Source of the DNA: Planctomycetota bacterium
Lineage (GTDB): Bacteria; Planctomycetota; PLA2; JAEUHO01
DNA: 11,798 bases
Assembly (NCBI GenBank): GCA_024639415.1
Contig: JAHEIK010000078.1
Location: 1-11,798, forward strand
Direction of reading: 5' to 3'
The notes beneath the pieces are model-generated. The model worked only from the letters and a program-made list of their open reading frames with translations. It did not search any database and had not been told where the DNA came from. A program made the position numbers and the translations under genes. Positions 7,216 to 11,798 of the stretch are shown piece by piece (position 1 is the stretch's first letter; each line of letters begins with the position of its first letter).

Positions 7216-8425
7216 TCAACTGCCCCCCGTCGCGATGCACGGCCGGGCAGCGGAAGGCCTTGGTCGAGAGCTCCGGCGCGCACTCGGCGAGACCCGCCCT
7301 GTGCCGCGCCAGATGGAAGAGGTCGGCGATCTGCCGGGCGTAGGGACCCTCGGCGCGCATGCGGCGGCCGGAGCGTGCGTCATCCAACTCGCCTCCACGC
7401 AGCGAGCGCAGGCGGGAGAGGACCTTCTCCTTGCGCTCAGGCATGTGCGTGTCGAGCCAGGCGCCGAACAGGTCCTCCACAGCATGCGGCAGTCGCAACA
7501 CGACGTGACTGGCGAAGCTCGCGCCGGCCGTGGCCGCTGCGTCGAGGATCGCCGGGGTCTCCTCATCGGTGAGAGCGGGAATCACCGGAGCGACCATGAC
7601 GCCCACGGGAATGCCCGCTTCGGCCAGCGCGTGCACGGCATGCAGGCGGTGGGCAGGTCCCACCGCCCGTGGCTCCAACACCCGTGCGAGTTGCGCATTG
7701 AGCGTGGTGATCGAGACGGCAACGCTCACGCAGCCGTCCCGCGCGAGGTCGGCGAGCACATCGAGGTCACGCGTGACGAGCGCGCTCTTGGTCACGAGCG
7801 ACACGGGATTGCGAAACTCCGCGAACACCTGGAGCACGCGACGGGTCAGACCGAGTCGCCGTTCGACCGGTTGGTAGGGGTCGGTCACCCCGCTCATGGC
7901 CACGACCTGCGGGCGCCAGCGCTTGCGCGCAAGCTCGGCGCGCAGCAGGGCCGGCGCCTCGGTCTTCACCATGATGCGGCTCTCGAAGTCGAGACCGGAC
8001 GCGCCCTCGAAGAGTGATCGCCCGAGAAACTCATGGGTGGGCCGCGCGTAGCAATAGACACAGCCATGCTCGCAGCCGCGGTACGGATTGAGGGAGACGC
8101 CAAACGGACGGCCTGGCTCTTTGAAATGGCCTGGCTCTTCGGAATGCTCTTCGGAACGCTCTTCGGAATGCTCTTCGGAATGCTCTTCGGAATGAGCGTC
8201 TGGGCTGTCGTTGCGGGCCAGGATGCCGCGCGAGGCATCGGGCAAGTACGTCGTGCGCAGCGCGCTGGACGCTGCGTCCGCCCGCCCCCTCCCGGACCGT
8301 ACGTCCCGCTCTCCGCACGAGGCCCACGCGTCCCCGACCCACGCGTCAAGCGCCTCCGGCGAGACCTCGAGGGCGCGGTCCGCGAAGCGATTGGTGGGAT
8401 CGAAGGTGGAGCCGCGCCCCTTCAT
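7202..8425 (-). CDS. PA0069-family radical SAM protein (SplB-like, COG1533) with an inserted SEEH repeat
   Basis: 407 residues starting MKGRGSTFDPTNRF, the usual opening of PA0069/Rv2578c-type radical SAM proteins. Cys118, Cys122 and Cys125 in GCEHGCVYC form the CxxxCxxC site for the 4Fe-4S cluster that cleaves SAM; YARPTHEFLG follows, as in the family, and the protein ends GGQLSLFA, close to the common QLSLF tail. The family resembles spore photoproduct lyase in its core but its reaction is unknown. The family normally joins NDSPD directly to F..S.NPYRGCEHGC; here about 26 residues rich in Ser, Glu and His (77-102) are inserted between them and encoded by a tandem repeat. ATG at 8425 has GAAGGG nine bases upstream; GTG at 8428 is an alternative. 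The frame runs open to 8839 but that part is proline/alanine/arginine-rich non-family sequence overlapping the divergent gene. Confidence 0.92.
   Translation of the reverse strand: MKGRGSTFDPTNRFADRALEVSPEALDAWVGDAWASCGERDVRSGRGRADAASSALRTTYLPDASRGILARNDSPDAHSEEHSEEHSEERSEEHSEEPGHFKEPGRPFGVSLNPYRGCEHGCVYCYARPTHEFLGRSLFEGASGLDFESRIMVKTEAPALLRAELARKRWRPQVVAMSGVTDPYQPVERRLGLTRRVLQVFAEFRNPVSLVTKSALVTRDLDVLADLARDGCVSVAVSITTLNAQLARVLEPRAVGPAHRLHAVHALAEAGIPVGVMVAPVIPALTDEETPAILDAAATAGASFASHVVLRLPHAVEDLFGAWLDTHMPERKEKVLSRLRSLRGGELDDARSGRRMRAEGPYARQIADLFHLARHRAGLAECAPELSTKAFRCPAVHRDGGQLSLFA
8135..8194. repeat. Five tandem copies of a 12-base unit inside the radical SAM gene
   Basis: Plus-strand unit CTCTTCGGAATG repeats five times without gaps; copy two differs by one base (AACG for AATG). 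Read on the minus strand it gives Ser-Glu-Glu-His repeats, one Arg replacing His. Because 12 is a multiple of three, copy changes keep the frame. Just beside it (8113-8130) lies a decayed related unit, CCTGGCTCTTTGAAATGG, encoding the following HFKEPG residues. Confidence 0.95.
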
Positions 8426-8662
8426 CACCCGGCGCCCTTCGGGGATGGGCAGGTGGGGAATCGGGGCGCGGCTCCGGGGCGCAGGGAGCAACCCAGGAAG
8501 CGAAGCATGGCGATTGGAGGAGAGAGGTGACATGGACAGGAACGCAGTGGATGGCCCGAGGGAAGGAGGCGCGGGGTAGGCGTTCGGGCTGCCCGCCTGC
8601 AAACAACACACTAACACCAGGGGAGTTGGCGTCAAGGGGCGACTCGAGATTGGGCAGGGTGC

Positions 8663-8678
8663 GCGCTCCGTGGAGCGC
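8663..8678. promoter_or_regulatory. Perfect 7+2+7 inverted repeat upstream of the esterase gene
   Basis: GCGCTCC and GGAGCGC flank GT. It is symmetric and lies in the expected promoter or leader zone of the plus-strand hydrolase gene. An operator is possible, but in DNA this GC-rich such repeats also arise by chance. Confidence 0.25.
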
Positions 8679-8718
8679 CGACGCGCCGGCGGCCCCGGAG
8701 CGGTAGCATGCCCTCTTC

Positions 8719-8723
8719 GGAGG
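8719..8723 (+). promoter_or_regulatory. Ribosome binding site of the secreted hydrolase gene
   Basis: GGAGG lies nine bases before the ATG at 8733. It selects this start, which opens with a clean signal peptide, over the in-frame upstream start at 8670 that would add 21 residues before it. Confidence 0.8.
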
Positions 8724-8732
8724 GAGACAGCC

Positions 8733-9812
8733 ATGCGAACGATCCTCCTCTCGTGCCTGCTGGTGCTAGCCGCACCCGCGGCCCTGGCAAAGGACGCCCC
8801 GCTCAAGCCGGGCAAGGTCCACAAGCTCACCACGGCCAAGCACGACCGCGCTTGGACGCTGATCGTTCCGTCGAAGTACTCGAAGAAGAAGTCCTGGCCC
8901 CTCGTGATCTCGAGTCACGGGCGAGGCGGCAGCGGCGCCGGCGAGATGCGCGCGTGGCAAGGCCTCGCGAGCAAGCACGGCTTCATCGTCGCGTGCCCGG
9001 ACATGGTCACGGCCACGCACAACCGCGCGAAGAAGAGCACGCTGCCCGCCAGCCAGGAGGACGACGAGGTCCTGCTCGAGATCTACGCCACCGTGTGCGC
9101 GCAGTTCCGCGTCAATCGGCGCGCCGTGATGGTGACCGGCTTCTCGGGCGGCGGCAACCCGAGCTACCACTCGGGCCTGCGTCACCCCGACGTGTTCACC
9201 CACATCTGCACGCGCGGCGGCAACTGGGCGCCGCAGCACATGCCCCACGACGACAAGGTCCTGGAAGCAGGCAAGGGCCACCTCCAGATCTACGTCTTCT
9301 GGGGCGAGAAGGACCACGTGCTGATCATCGGCGACCCGCACGGCACGGGGCAGGCCTACCAAGCGCTCAAGGCACTCAAGGACGCAGGCTACGAGAACAT
9401 CAAGGAGGAGCAGGTGCCCGCCATGGGGCACAAGAGCCGTCCCGATCTCGCCGCAACGTGGTTCGCGGCGTACGTGGCGAAGAACGCCAAGGCGTTCAAG
9501 GCGGGCGACAAAGTGGACGACCTGCTGGGCAAGGCACGCGCCGACGTTGACAAGAAGAAGTACGCAGCGGCCGTCAAGAACGTCGTGAAGGCTGCCGGCG
9601 CAGAAGAGAAGGCGGGGTTGCGTCCGGTCTCGACGAGCTTGCGCAGCGAACTGGAGCAGATCGGGCGGACGCTGCTCGAAGAGGCGCAGACATTGAAGGA
9701 CGGCGGCGACCTCAAGGGGGCAGCGAAGGCGGCGTCCAAGATCGCCCGCGAGTTCAAGGGCCTCGACGTCGGCGCTGAAGCCAAGGCACTGCAAGGCAGC
9801 TGCAAGCCGTAA
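8733..9812 (+). CDS. Secreted alpha/beta hydrolase, PHB-depolymerase/feruloyl-esterase (LpqC-like) family
   Basis: 359 residues. Residues 1-19 (MRTILLSCLLVLAAPAALA) form a Sec signal peptide with an AxA cleavage site, so the product is exported to the periplasm or beyond. The catalytic domain (about 25-250) has SHGRGGSG (61-68) for the oxyanion hole, nucleophile Ser138 in GFSGGG, candidate acid Asp194 in WGEKDH, and His233 in AMGHKS. Such enzymes hydrolyse ester bonds in polyhydroxyalkanoates, feruloylated polysaccharides or related esters; the substrate cannot be told. Residues about 255-352 are a lysine- and alanine-rich, probably helical tail with a TPR-like look, not part of the core hydrolase fold. 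It stands alone: the gene before it is divergent and the one after it convergent. Cys8 inside the signal is too early to be a lipobox. Confidence 0.85.
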   Translation: MRTILLSCLLVLAAPAALAKDAPLKPGKVHKLTTAKHDRAWTLIVPSKYSKKKSWPLVISSHGRGGSGAGEMRAWQGLASKHGFIVACPDMVTATHNRAKKSTLPASQEDDEVLLEIYATVCAQFRVNRRAVMVTGFSGGGNPSYHSGLRHPDVFTHICTRGGNWAPQHMPHDDKVLEAGKGHLQIYVFWGEKDHVLIIGDPHGTGQAYQALKALKDAGYENIKEEQVPAMGHKSRPDLAATWFAAYVAKNAKAFKAGDKVDDLLGKARADVDKKKYAAAVKNVVKAAGAEEKAGLRPVSTSLRSELEQIGRTLLEEAQTLKDGGDLKGAAKAASKIAREFKGLDVGAEAKALQGSCKP

Positions 9813-10275
9813 TCTTGGCGAAGGCGCGGGTCTGAAGCGGGCCAGGAGCCTCTGGCCCAGGCTACACACCCTCGTACGCCGCGGTGGGTTCCTGTACGCG
9901 ACGGACTAGGGCGTCCACAACGTGCTCGCCCCCGTGTTCCCGGGCCAACTCAGCACGCAGGGTTCTCGCGCCCAGCTACCCGAGATGGTCGTGCAGGTCA
10001 CGGCGTGCCCGCGAAGCAGCACGGGCTATCCGCTCCGGATGATCGGGAGTCGTGCCGCGGGTCACAGGTTGCATGCATGCCCCCCCGCGATCCCGTGCGG
10101 CTCTCAAGGGGCAGAGTGAGACGCCACCGCACGAAGACGGCGGGCTGGCTGGGGAGCGGAAGGGCGATGAGGAGGACGTGTCGTGGTCTTCCACTCGAGG
10201 ACGACGAAGTGGCCGGATCGCCCCCAGCCCAGCTCGCAGCGCGTCCCCATGCCAAAGAAGAACTAGCGCACCACG
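9813..10275. other. 463-base region without a convincing gene
   Basis: It lies between the convergent hydrolase and nitroreductase genes and contains their likely terminators at each end. No frame inside has a ribosome site plus recognisable protein. On the minus strand one phase reads a plausible short tail (LRAELAREHGGEHVVDALVR, 9878-9963 area, ending TAG at 9865-9867) preceded in the same phase by a TAG at 9976-9978 and another stretch ending RARRDLHDHLG. This could be a decayed gene or chance. TGCATGCATGC near 10070 is a small palindromic run. No tRNA cloverleaf or other known RNA was recognised. Confidence 0.5.
9839..9858 (+). terminator. Candidate terminator hairpin after the hydrolase gene
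   Basis: A perfect 7-bp stem, GGGCCAG with CTGGCCC, and a six-base loop begins 26 bases after the TAA stop. No T-run follows, so it is either a weak terminator or a 3'-end stabilising hairpin. Confidence 0.4.
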
Positions 10276-10280
10276 CTAGT
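10262..10280 (-). terminator. Terminator hairpin overlapping the nitroreductase stop codon
   Basis: A perfect inverted repeat ACTAGCG / CGCTAGT with a five-base loop includes the TAG stop of the minus-strand nitroreductase. On that strand it is followed by TTCTTCTTTGG, a T-rich stretch in otherwise very GC-rich DNA, which fits an intrinsic terminator. Confidence 0.6.
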
Positions 10281-10881
10281 CCCGCAAGGCGTCGGGGAAC
10301 GCAGCCCATGTGCTGCCGCACACGAACTCGTCGATGCCGTTGCGCGCACGGGGAGCCAGGTCCCGCCGCGCCAGAGTCGCGTCAGCGGCTGCGGGGTCGC
10401 CCAGGCGCCCGACGGCCATGCAGACGACGGGCTCGTGACCGGCGGGAAGGGCGAACAGCTCACGCGCTCGCTCACCCGAGAAGCCGGCCATCTGATGCAG
10501 GTACAGGCCCATCGCCGTGGCTTGCAGCGACAGGTTTGCGGACGCCTGCCCGAGGTCGTAGAAGGCGTGGCGGTTCTCTTTCTCGTTGTGCGCGAAGTGC
10601 GTGGCTGCGACACCGAGGGTCAGGACCGGCGCATGCTGCGCCCACGTCTGATTGGCCTCCGCGAGGCAGTCGAGCAACCGAAGCCATGTCCCGTCGTCGC
10701 CCTTCACGCCGACGATGTAGCGCCACGGCTGCTCGTTGAACGCCGACGGCGCCCAGCGCGCGGCCTCGAACAGCGTACGGATCTCCTTCGGAGCCAGGGA
10801 CGCGTCGGAGAACACGACCGGACTCCAACGTTCGGCAATGAGGTCGTGAATGGGATGCTCGGCCGGTGCGCGCTTCGACAC
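10276..10881 (-). CDS. Nitroreductase-family FMN oxidoreductase
   Basis: 201 residues, normal for the family of FMN-dependent NAD(P)H oxidoreductases that reduce nitro compounds, quinones or other electrophiles in the cytoplasm. Typical segments: RWSPVVFSD (18-26) near the N-terminus for FMN phosphate contact; EAARWAPSAFNEQPWRYIV (39-57), the strongest family mark; YDLGQASANLSLQATAMGL (108-126); and VGRLGDP (157-163) near the end. Start is GTG at 10881 with AGGAG seven bases upstream. The longer ATG-initiated frame to 10980 would overlap the upstream gene and adds arginine/proline-rich sequence unlike the family. It follows the redox lipoprotein gene on the same strand after 70 bases holding a hairpin, so cotranscription is possible but not assured. 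The physiological substrate is unknown. Confidence 0.92.
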   Translation of the reverse strand: MSKRAPAEHPIHDLIAERWSPVVFSDASLAPKEIRTLFEAARWAPSAFNEQPWRYIVGVKGDDGTWLRLLDCLAEANQTWAQHAPVLTLGVAATHFAHNEKENRHAFYDLGQASANLSLQATAMGLYLHQMAGFSGERARELFALPAGHEPVVCMAVGRLGDPAAADATLARRDLAPRARNGIDEFVCGSTWAAFPDALRD

Positions 10882-10888
10882 GTCTGGA

Positions 10889-10893
10889 CTCCT
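10889..10893 (-). promoter_or_regulatory. Ribosome binding site of the nitroreductase gene
   Basis: AGGAG on the minus strand lies seven bases before the GTG at 10881 and decides that start over the upstream in-frame ATG at 10980. Confidence 0.75.
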
Positions 10894-10908
10894 CGAGCGA
10901 GAGGTGAT

Positions 10909-10939
10909 GGGTCGCGCGGCGTGTCCGGTCCGCGCACCC
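10909..10939 (-). terminator. Hairpin between the selenoprotein and nitroreductase genes
   Basis: GGGT-(C)-GCGCGG pairs with CCGCGC-ACCC: a 10-bp stem with one bulged base and a 10-base loop, 13 bases after the lipoprotein stop on the minus strand. No T-run follows. It could end or attenuate the lipoprotein transcript, or protect its 3' end, before the nitroreductase. Confidence 0.4.
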
Positions 10940-10951
10940 GGAAGGATAGAC

Positions 10952-11524
10952 CTACGGTGCGGGATTGGCCGCCGCGACAAGCAACGCCTTCAGTGCGTCG
11001 TAGTTCGCTTGGACCATCAGGTTGTTGGCGGTCGCGTTGAAGACCTGAATGACGCGGTTCTCTGCATCGAGGATGACGATGTCACGCAGCGTCACGCCCC
11101 AGGCCGTCCACGCGTCGACAGCGGCTACGTCCTGCAGCCAGGGGATGTCGCGCCCCGTGCAGAAGGCAGCGTTGCCGCTCTCGAGTCCCGTCAGGTTCAC
11201 GCCGAGGATCTCGATGGGCAGGGCGTGCGACTCCCCGTCGAGCTCGATCTGCATCTCGTTGAGGCGACCAAACTGGTCGCTGCAGGTGTGTCAGGTGGCC
11301 TGCCCGAAGTACCAGGCGGAGATGCCCCCGAGGAAGGCCCGCGGGGACACGAGTTGCGTGAACGTCGCCGAGCTCGCGTTCACGTCCTCGAGCAGGAACG
11401 TCGGCGCCTGCTCGATCGGAGGATCCCCCGGACCGATCGCCCCATCGCAGCAACCGCTCCCACCGCAGGCGGGCAGCCAGAACAGACTCAGGACGGCCAA
11501 GGCCAGGATGAGCACGCGCGGCAT
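10952..11524 (-). CDS. Selenocysteine-containing thioredoxin-like (redoxin) lipoprotein, UGA read through as Sec78
   Basis: Read through TGA at 11293-11291, the gene has 190 residues. ATG 11524 has GGGAGAG starting 11 bases upstream. Residues 1-19 are a lipoprotein signal with lipobox LPAC (lipid on Cys20), followed by a Cys25-Cys26 pair. The redox region reads AWYFGQAT-Sec78-H-T-Cys81-SDQF, i.e. UxxC in place of CxxC. The second half continues in the same frame with thioredoxin-fold-like segments: IEILGVN, GRDIPWLQD, AWGVTLRDIVILD and NYDALKALL. Codon use and protein character are alike on both sides of the TGA, which argues against a random stop. A SECIS-like hairpin lies where expected. 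Likely role: a membrane-anchored extracytoplasmic thiol/selenol oxidoreductase or peroxidase; partner unknown. Alternatives: a pseudogene with one nonsense change (Cys TGC/TGT to TGA) or a sequencing error. selA, selB, selC and selD are not in this window. Confidence 0.8.
11264..11280 (-). promoter_or_regulatory. Candidate bacterial SECIS element for Sec78
   Basis: On the minus strand GCGACCA-GTT-TGGTCGC forms a perfect 7-bp stem. Ten bases separate the TGA from the stem and 17 separate it from the loop, within the usual bacterial SECIS range (about 16-37), and the loop begins with G, the base expected in the first two loop positions. Opening the top pair gives loop AGTTT, still with G second. 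In this setting SelB would bind the hairpin and deliver Sec-tRNA to the UGA. Confidence 0.75.
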
Positions 11525-11559
11525 GGATCTCTCCCGATCACCTCTCCCGGAGCGCCTGC

Positions 11560-11565
11560 ATTGTA
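11560..11565 (-). promoter_or_regulatory. Possible -10 box for the selenoprotein gene
   Basis: TACAAT on the minus strand, 35 bases before the ATG, differs from TATAAT at one place and stands out in GC-rich DNA. No good -35 box is visible at 16-18 bases upstream. The 103-base gap (11525-11627) also has to hold the promoter of the divergent plus-strand gene, for which I see no box. Confidence 0.3.
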
Positions 11566-11627
11566 CGACTGCGGCGCGGATTCCCCCCCTCCCGGGTTGC
11601 CCGTGGCGTTCGTAAGATGGCGCCCAC

Positions 11628-11798
11628 ATGAGCCTCGAGAGCGACACCCGCGCCCTGCTGGCAGCCCTGCACCGGCTGGGCGAGGGTCTGGCATGGCCCG
11701 AGGACCGGCTCTACGCGACCGTGCCCGCCGTCTCGCACTGGTCCCCGGCACAGCACACCCAGCACTCGCTGATTGCCGTGCGACGGATCTTCGCGGCC
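11628..11798 (+). CDS. Start of a small DinB-like helical protein, cut by the right edge
   Basis: 57 codons are visible from ATG 11628 to the window end with no stop. The N-terminus (MSLESDTRALLAALHRLGEG) looks helical, and the VSHWSPAQHTQHSL segment resembles the helix-turn and His-containing part of DinB/YfiT-like four-helix metal-binding proteins, where a conserved W-s-x-x-q-H pattern precedes metal ligands. The match is from pattern only. There is no strong ribosome site; the gene diverges from the selenoprotein gene. Function unknown. Confidence 0.5.
   Translation, partial: MSLESDTRALLAALHRLGEGLAWPEDRLYATVPAVSHWSPAQHTQHSLIAVRRIFAA

Larger units (their letters stand above)
8426..8732. 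other. Divergent intergenic region (307 bases) between the radical SAM and esterase genes
   Basis: No coding sequence supported. Promoters for both divergent genes should be here. The stretch 8600-8620 is noticeably less GC-rich than its surroundings (AAACAACACACTAACACC), as promoter regions often are, but I cannot assign -35 and -10 boxes confidently. A perfect inverted repeat, GCGCTCC-GT-GGAGCGC at 8663-8678, lies 55 bases before the esterase ATG and could be a protein-binding site or an RNA hairpin in the leader. Long frames running through this region have non-family composition and are taken as chance. Confidence 0.5.

Noticed and set aside
8135..8194. CRISPR-like array
   Set aside because: Units are 12 bases, directly abutting, with no spacers, and lie in frame within a coding region.
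8033..8530. Plus-strand frame with MLFG repeats resembling a hydrophobic repeat protein
   Set aside because: The repeats are the reverse reading of the SEEH-coding tandem array in the radical SAM gene; no ribosome site or family match.
8426..8839. N-terminal extension of the radical SAM frame to a 545-residue protein
   Set aside because: The added part is Pro/Arg/Ala-rich, overlaps the divergent hydrolase, and the family begins at MKGRG with a ribosome site before it.
9813..10275. tRNA, tRNA-Sec or other structural RNA in the long gap
   Set aside because: I looked for a T-loop/anticodon arrangement, including a UCA anticodon given the nearby selenoprotein, and found none that fold as a cloverleaf.
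10005..10739. 244-codon plus-strand open frame
   Set aside because: Mostly antisense to the nitroreductase and arginine-rich throughout.
10952..11254. Separate small protein starting at the internal ATG 11254
   Set aside because: It lacks a ribosome site and a complete fold; it is in phase with the upstream lipoprotein frame and is better explained as the part after Sec78.

Overview
The window is very GC-rich (roughly 70%), tightly packed, and reads as the chromosome of a Gram-negative bacterium. Evidence for an LPS-bearing envelope is a Kdo-pathway arabinose-5-phosphate isomerase next to a phosphohexomutase, a lipobox lipoprotein and a Sec-exported hydrolase. The style would suit Planctomycetota, Myxococcota or a neighbouring high-GC phylum, but nothing here fixes the phylum. 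I see no rRNA, tRNA, CRISPR array, insertion sequence or phage gene.

Layout. (1) Positions 1-4648, minus strand: a compact three-gene run in the order kdsD-like isomerase, phosphomannomutase/phosphoglucomutase, and a penicillin-acylase-family (S45) N-terminal nucleophile hydrolase cut by the left edge. Gaps and overlaps are 17 bases or less, so they are probably cotranscribed. (2) Positions 4736-7168, plus strand, divergent: one 810-residue membrane protein joining a ComEC/Rec2 competence channel core to a DUF92 (VTE6-like) membrane domain, with no recognisable metallo-beta-lactamase domain. (3) Positions 7202-8425, minus strand, convergent: a PA0069-type radical SAM protein with a 12-base in-frame tandem repeat inserted just before its iron-sulfur motif. 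(4) Positions 8733-9812, plus strand: a secreted alpha/beta hydrolase of the PHB-depolymerase/feruloyl-esterase kind with a lysine/alanine-rich C-terminal tail. (5) Positions 9813-10275: no convincing gene, two candidate terminator hairpins. (6) Positions 10276-11524, minus strand: a nitroreductase and, upstream, a thioredoxin-like lipoprotein gene interrupted by an in-frame TGA. (7) From 11628, plus strand: the start of a small DinB-like helical protein cut by the right edge.

The main discovery candidate is in region 6. Two open frames (11294-11524 and 10952-11290, minus strand) lie in the same phase and are separated only by TGA. The residues around it read A-T-[TGA]-H-T-C, which is a UxxC redox motif. 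Starting 10 bases after the TGA is a perfect 7-bp stem with a GTT loop; the TGA-to-loop distance is 17 bases and the loop starts with G, both as expected for a bacterial SECIS element. I annotate the pair as one 190-residue selenocysteine lipoprotein, which an ordinary gene caller would split or truncate.

The isomerase and the phosphohexomutase both make precursors for LPS or other surface sugars (arabinose-5-P for Kdo; hexose-1-P for nucleotide sugars). The redox lipoprotein and the nitroreductase may form a small redox pair, although a hairpin separates them. The other genes appear to be independent units.
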